Origin: Burkholderiales bacterium | Lineage (GTDB): Bacteria > Pseudomonadota > Gammaproteobacteria > Burkholderiales > Burkholderiaceae | DNA length: 15,376 nt | Assembly (NCBI GenBank): GCA_947447845.1 | Contig: CANFNO010000018.1 | Location: 1-15,376, forward strand | Reading direction: 5' to 3' | Part shown: in pieces, positions 13,218 to 15,376 of the stretch | How positions within the stretch are numbered: position 1 is the first letter of the stretch | Layout of the letters: every line of letters begins with the position of its first letter | Made by a program: the position numbers and the translations under genes | The notes under the pieces: generated by a model | The model's input: only the letters and a program-made list of their open reading frames with translations | The model's database searches: none | What the model was told of the DNA's origin: nothing

Positions 13218-14558
13218 ATGATTCAACAACACCTCACTGCCCAAGATACCAATGACCGTCTGAGCGAACAAACGTCCTTGCCTTCAGGGCCGACAGATCC
13301 AGACCTGTCCAACGTTTGGGTTGAACCACGCCGCACTTTCCAAACAATCGAAGGTTTTGGTGGTGCTTTTACTGAAGCAACCGCTACGGTCTGGCAATGC
13401 CTTCCTCCAGCCCAACAGACCCAAGTGCTGCGCGATTACTTCTCACCAAGCGAAGGTCACGGCTACACCTTCTGCCGCGTACACATGAACAGCTGTGACT
13501 TTGCGTTGGGCAACTACGCTCATGTAGAGCAGCATGACGATCTGTTGCTGGAAAGCTTCTCTATAGAGCGTGACCACCATGCTCTGCTGCCGATGATCAA
13601 GGCTGCATTACAGGTAGCAGAACAGCCAATCAAACTGCTGGTGTCGCCCTGGAGCCCGCCGGCCTGGATGAAGAGCAATGGCCAGATGAACCGGGGTGGC
13701 AAGTTGCTACCGCAATTTGCCAATGCCTGGGCGCGCTGCTTTGTGAAGTTCATCCAGGCCTATGAGGCCGAAGGTGTGCCCGTATGGGGCGTCTCTGTGC
13801 AAAACGAACCTGCGGCGGTACAAACATGGGACTCCTGCATCTACAGCGCAGAAGAGGAGCGCGACTTTGTGCGCGACCATCTGGGCCCGGAGTTGCATAA
13901 GGCGGGCATGGGACATATCGCGATCGTGATCTGGGACCACAACCGTGATCTGATGGTGGAGCGTGCCGGTACGGTGTACGCCGACGCCGAGGCCGCAAAG
14001 TACGTCTGGGGCACAGGCTTTCACTGGTACGGTGAAAACCATTTCGACCATGTGCAACTTGTGCACGACGCCTGGCCCGATAAGAAGTTGCTCTTTACCG
14101 AAGGTTGCCAGGAGGGCGGACCGCACCACGGTTCATGGGCACTGGGTGAGCGTTATGCGCGCTCCATCATCAATGACTTGAACCGATGGACGGCGGGCTG
14201 GATCGACTGGAACCTGCTGTTGGACCACAGTGGCGGCCCCAACCATGTGGGCAATCTCTGCAGCGCGCCGATGCTGGCCATGAACGATGGCACAGATGTC
14301 ACACTGCAAAGCTCGTACTACTACCTGGGCCACTTTGCACGCTTTGCAAAACCGGGCGCCCGCCGCGTGTTGTGTGCCGTAACCCGCGAGGACTTGGAAT
14401 GCACGGCCTTTGTAAACAGTGATGGTACGGTGGTGGCAGTGGTGATGAACCGCACCGATACCGCGATCCGCTTCAATCTGCGCATGGCTGAAGGCGTCCA
14501 GGCGCAGGCAACTCTGCCCGCCCACGCCATTGCTACCTTTGTAGCTCAGCTGCCTTAA
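13218..14558 (+). CDS. GH30 beta-glucosidase / beta-1,6-glucanase-like enzyme, no signal peptide
   Basis: 446 aa. The N-terminus (MIQQHLTAQDTNDR) is hydrophilic, so the enzyme is probably cytoplasmic. The GH30 fold runs from FQTIEGFGGAFTEA (41-54), the standard opening, through CRVHMNSCDFA (86-96), SPWSPPAWMK (143-152), acid/base E197 in VSVQNEP, GTGFHWYG (265-272) and nucleophile E295 in LLFTEGCQE, to a short beta-domain ending VVAVVMNRTD (405-414) and IATFVAQLP. This resembles the glucosylceramidase-like GH30 subfamilies, which include beta-glucosidases and endo-beta-1,6-glucanases; I cannot choose between them. In this locus it would remove beta-1,6 branches or split gentio/laminari-oligosaccharides inside the cell. 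It follows a strong terminator and lacks an obvious promoter or Shine-Dalgarno sequence, so its expression is a puzzle. Its TAA overlaps the stop of the convergent GH17 gene. Confidence 0.88.
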   Translation: MIQQHLTAQDTNDRLSEQTSLPSGPTDPDLSNVWVEPRRTFQTIEGFGGAFTEATATVWQCLPPAQQTQVLRDYFSPSEGHGYTFCRVHMNSCDFALGNYAHVEQHDDLLLESFSIERDHHALLPMIKAALQVAEQPIKLLVSPWSPPAWMKSNGQMNRGGKLLPQFANAWARCFVKFIQAYEAEGVPVWGVSVQNEPAAVQTWDSCIYSAEEERDFVRDHLGPELHKAGMGHIAIVIWDHNRDLMVERAGTVYADAEAAKYVWGTGFHWYGENHFDHVQLVHDAWPDKKLLFTEGCQEGGPHHGSWALGERYARSIINDLNRWTAGWIDWNLLLDHSGGPNHVGNLCSAPMLAMNDGTDVTLQSSYYYLGHFARFAKPGARRVLCAVTREDLECTAFVNSDGTVVAVVMNRTDTAIRFNLRMAEGVQAQATLPAHAIATFVAQLP

Positions 14559-15376
14559 ACCACCAACTCTGCAAACAACTCTCGCATCACCAGCTTGGGG
14601 CGGCGGTCCACATCAAACAGACCCCAGTGCTTCTCTGGTTCCAACGGATCGGGTGAGCCTTTCCAAGGTTCGTCAAACGCCTCGAATACGAATACCAGCA
14701 TGCCGCTCTCACGCGTCCATCGCATCAGGTCGTCATAGTAGATGGCCTGCAAATGCTGGGACACGTTTTCAGGCTGGATGCCCCGGCCATTGGAGTGCGT
14801 GGCCCAACCTGCCTCAGTGATGACGATCGGTTTGCCCGGATACAGGCTGGCCACGCTGCGTACGTTCTCTTTGGTGTATTCCAGCGCTTCATGGATGTGC
14901 TTGTACTCCCACACCGGGTAGGTGTGAATAGAGATGAAGTCAACCTCATTTACCAGTTCGCGCAACTTGTATTGCCAGGGCACATAGTTTTCGCAAAAAG
15001 TGACCGGCTGTTGGATGCGCGCCTTGACCCAGCGCACATACTCAATCATGTGGGCGACTGGAACAAAATGGTCGGTCCAGTCGACCGTTGCCTCGTTGCC
15101 CACCGCAGCAGAAAATACGATATCTGAATAGTTGCTGGCCAACTGCACCAGCTTCTCCAACTCCAACTGGTTGGCCTTGGTGCTGGCCTCCAATGCCTCT
15201 TCGCTATAAGTGCCACCCCAGGGGCATCCGAAGTTGTTCATCTCGGCACCCAGGTAGGCCCCCAGCATCACCTGAAAATTAAGCTTGTCTTCCCGAATCA
15301 CCTGCAACACGCGTTCTGCATGCAAGCTGCAGTCATACAGGCGCAGGTAGCGCCAGTGCTTTGCCAGGATGACAAG
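14555..15376 (-). CDS. GH17 beta-1,3-glucanase, C-terminal 273 residues (5' end outside window)
   Basis: The reading frame stays open to the right edge, so the start is outside the window; an internal TTG at 15325 is not the true start, because coding-like sequence (HWRYLRLYD) continues upstream of it. Visible motifs: AAVGNEATVDW with the acid/base Glu, DFISIHTYPVW, VITEAGWATHS with the nucleophile Glu, and VFEAFDEPWKG, all parallel to the 640-aa GH17 lipoprotein. Unlike that paralogue it stops soon after the barrel (RPKLVMRELFAELVV), with no C-terminal domain. Whether it is exported is unknown. It converges on GH30, sharing four bases (14555-14558). Possibly an exo-acting or oligosaccharide-trimming GH17 working with GH30 (inference). 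The segments YLGAEMNNF and CPWGGTYSE differ from the paralogue around the substrate cleft, so product range may differ. Confidence 0.9.
   Translation of the reverse strand, partial: LVILAKHWRYLRLYDCSLHAERVLQVIREDKLNFQVMLGAYLGAEMNNFGCPWGGTYSEEALEASTKANQLELEKLVQLASNYSDIVFSAAVGNEATVDWTDHFVPVAHMIEYVRWVKARIQQPVTFCENYVPWQYKLRELVNEVDFISIHTYPVWEYKHIHEALEYTKENVRSVASLYPGKPIVITEAGWATHSNGRGIQPENVSQHLQAIYYDDLMRWTRESGMLVFVFEAFDEPWKGSPDPLEPEKHWGLFDVDRRPKLVMRELFAELVV

Noticed and set aside
15323..15325. TTG at 15325 as the true start of the right-hand GH17 gene
   Set aside because: Coding-like sequence in the same frame continues to the window edge, and a GH17 barrel needs residues N-terminal to this point.
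1..15376. CRISPR, tRNA/rRNA, insertion sequence or toxin-antitoxin genes
   Set aside because: No regularly spaced repeats, RNA-gene signatures, transposase motifs or terminal inverted repeats were seen; the only repeats are intragenic modules and operators.

Overview
The window reads as a beta-1,3-glucan (laminarin-, callose- or curdlan-type) utilisation locus of a Gram-negative bacterium. I infer a betaproteobacterium near Comamonadaceae/Rhodoferax from the moderate-to-high GC, the lipoproteins whose lipid-attachment Cys is followed by Gly-Gly-Gly, and outer-membrane barrels ending in Phe. That placement is an impression from style, not a database result. The window is densely coding, with no RNA genes, insertion sequences, CRISPR arrays or phage genes.

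Left block, minus strand (6177 to 1): an operon of two large multi-module lipoproteins (683 aa with an Ig-like domain and two near-identical beta-sandwich modules; 876 aa with two other tandem modules), an outer-membrane beta-barrel with a probable TTG start, and the first 97 codons of a ROK-family sugar kinase cut by the left edge. Middle block, minus strand (9628 to 6378): a secreted GH81 endo-beta-1,3-glucanase whose stop overlaps the start of a GH16 laminarinase lipoprotein. Right block, plus strand (9857 to 14558): an outer-membrane porin-like protein, a GH17 beta-1,3-glucanase lipoprotein with an extra C-terminal domain, a strong terminator, then a GH30 beta-glucanase/beta-glucosidase with no signal peptide. 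From the right edge a second GH17 enzyme, incomplete at its N-terminus, converges on the GH30 gene and the two stop codons overlap.

The blocks are tied together by a palindrome of the LacI-family operator type, GAAAGCGCTTTC. It occurs upstream of all three operons: 6237-6248 with a one-mismatch copy at 6223-6234, 9673-9684, and 9818-9829. One regulator, not in the window, probably controls them all.

Working model (inference): surface lipoproteins bind the glucan; GH81, GH16 and the lipidated GH17 cut it outside the cell; the two barrels admit oligosaccharides; GH30 and perhaps the second GH17 finish digestion inside, including beta-1,6 branches; the ROK kinase phosphorylates the glucose. There is no TonB-dependent receptor or SusD homologue in the window, so this looks like a porin-plus-lipoprotein alternative to the Bacteroidetes SusCD scheme. 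The least described parts are the two enzyme-free binding lipoproteins and the barrels.
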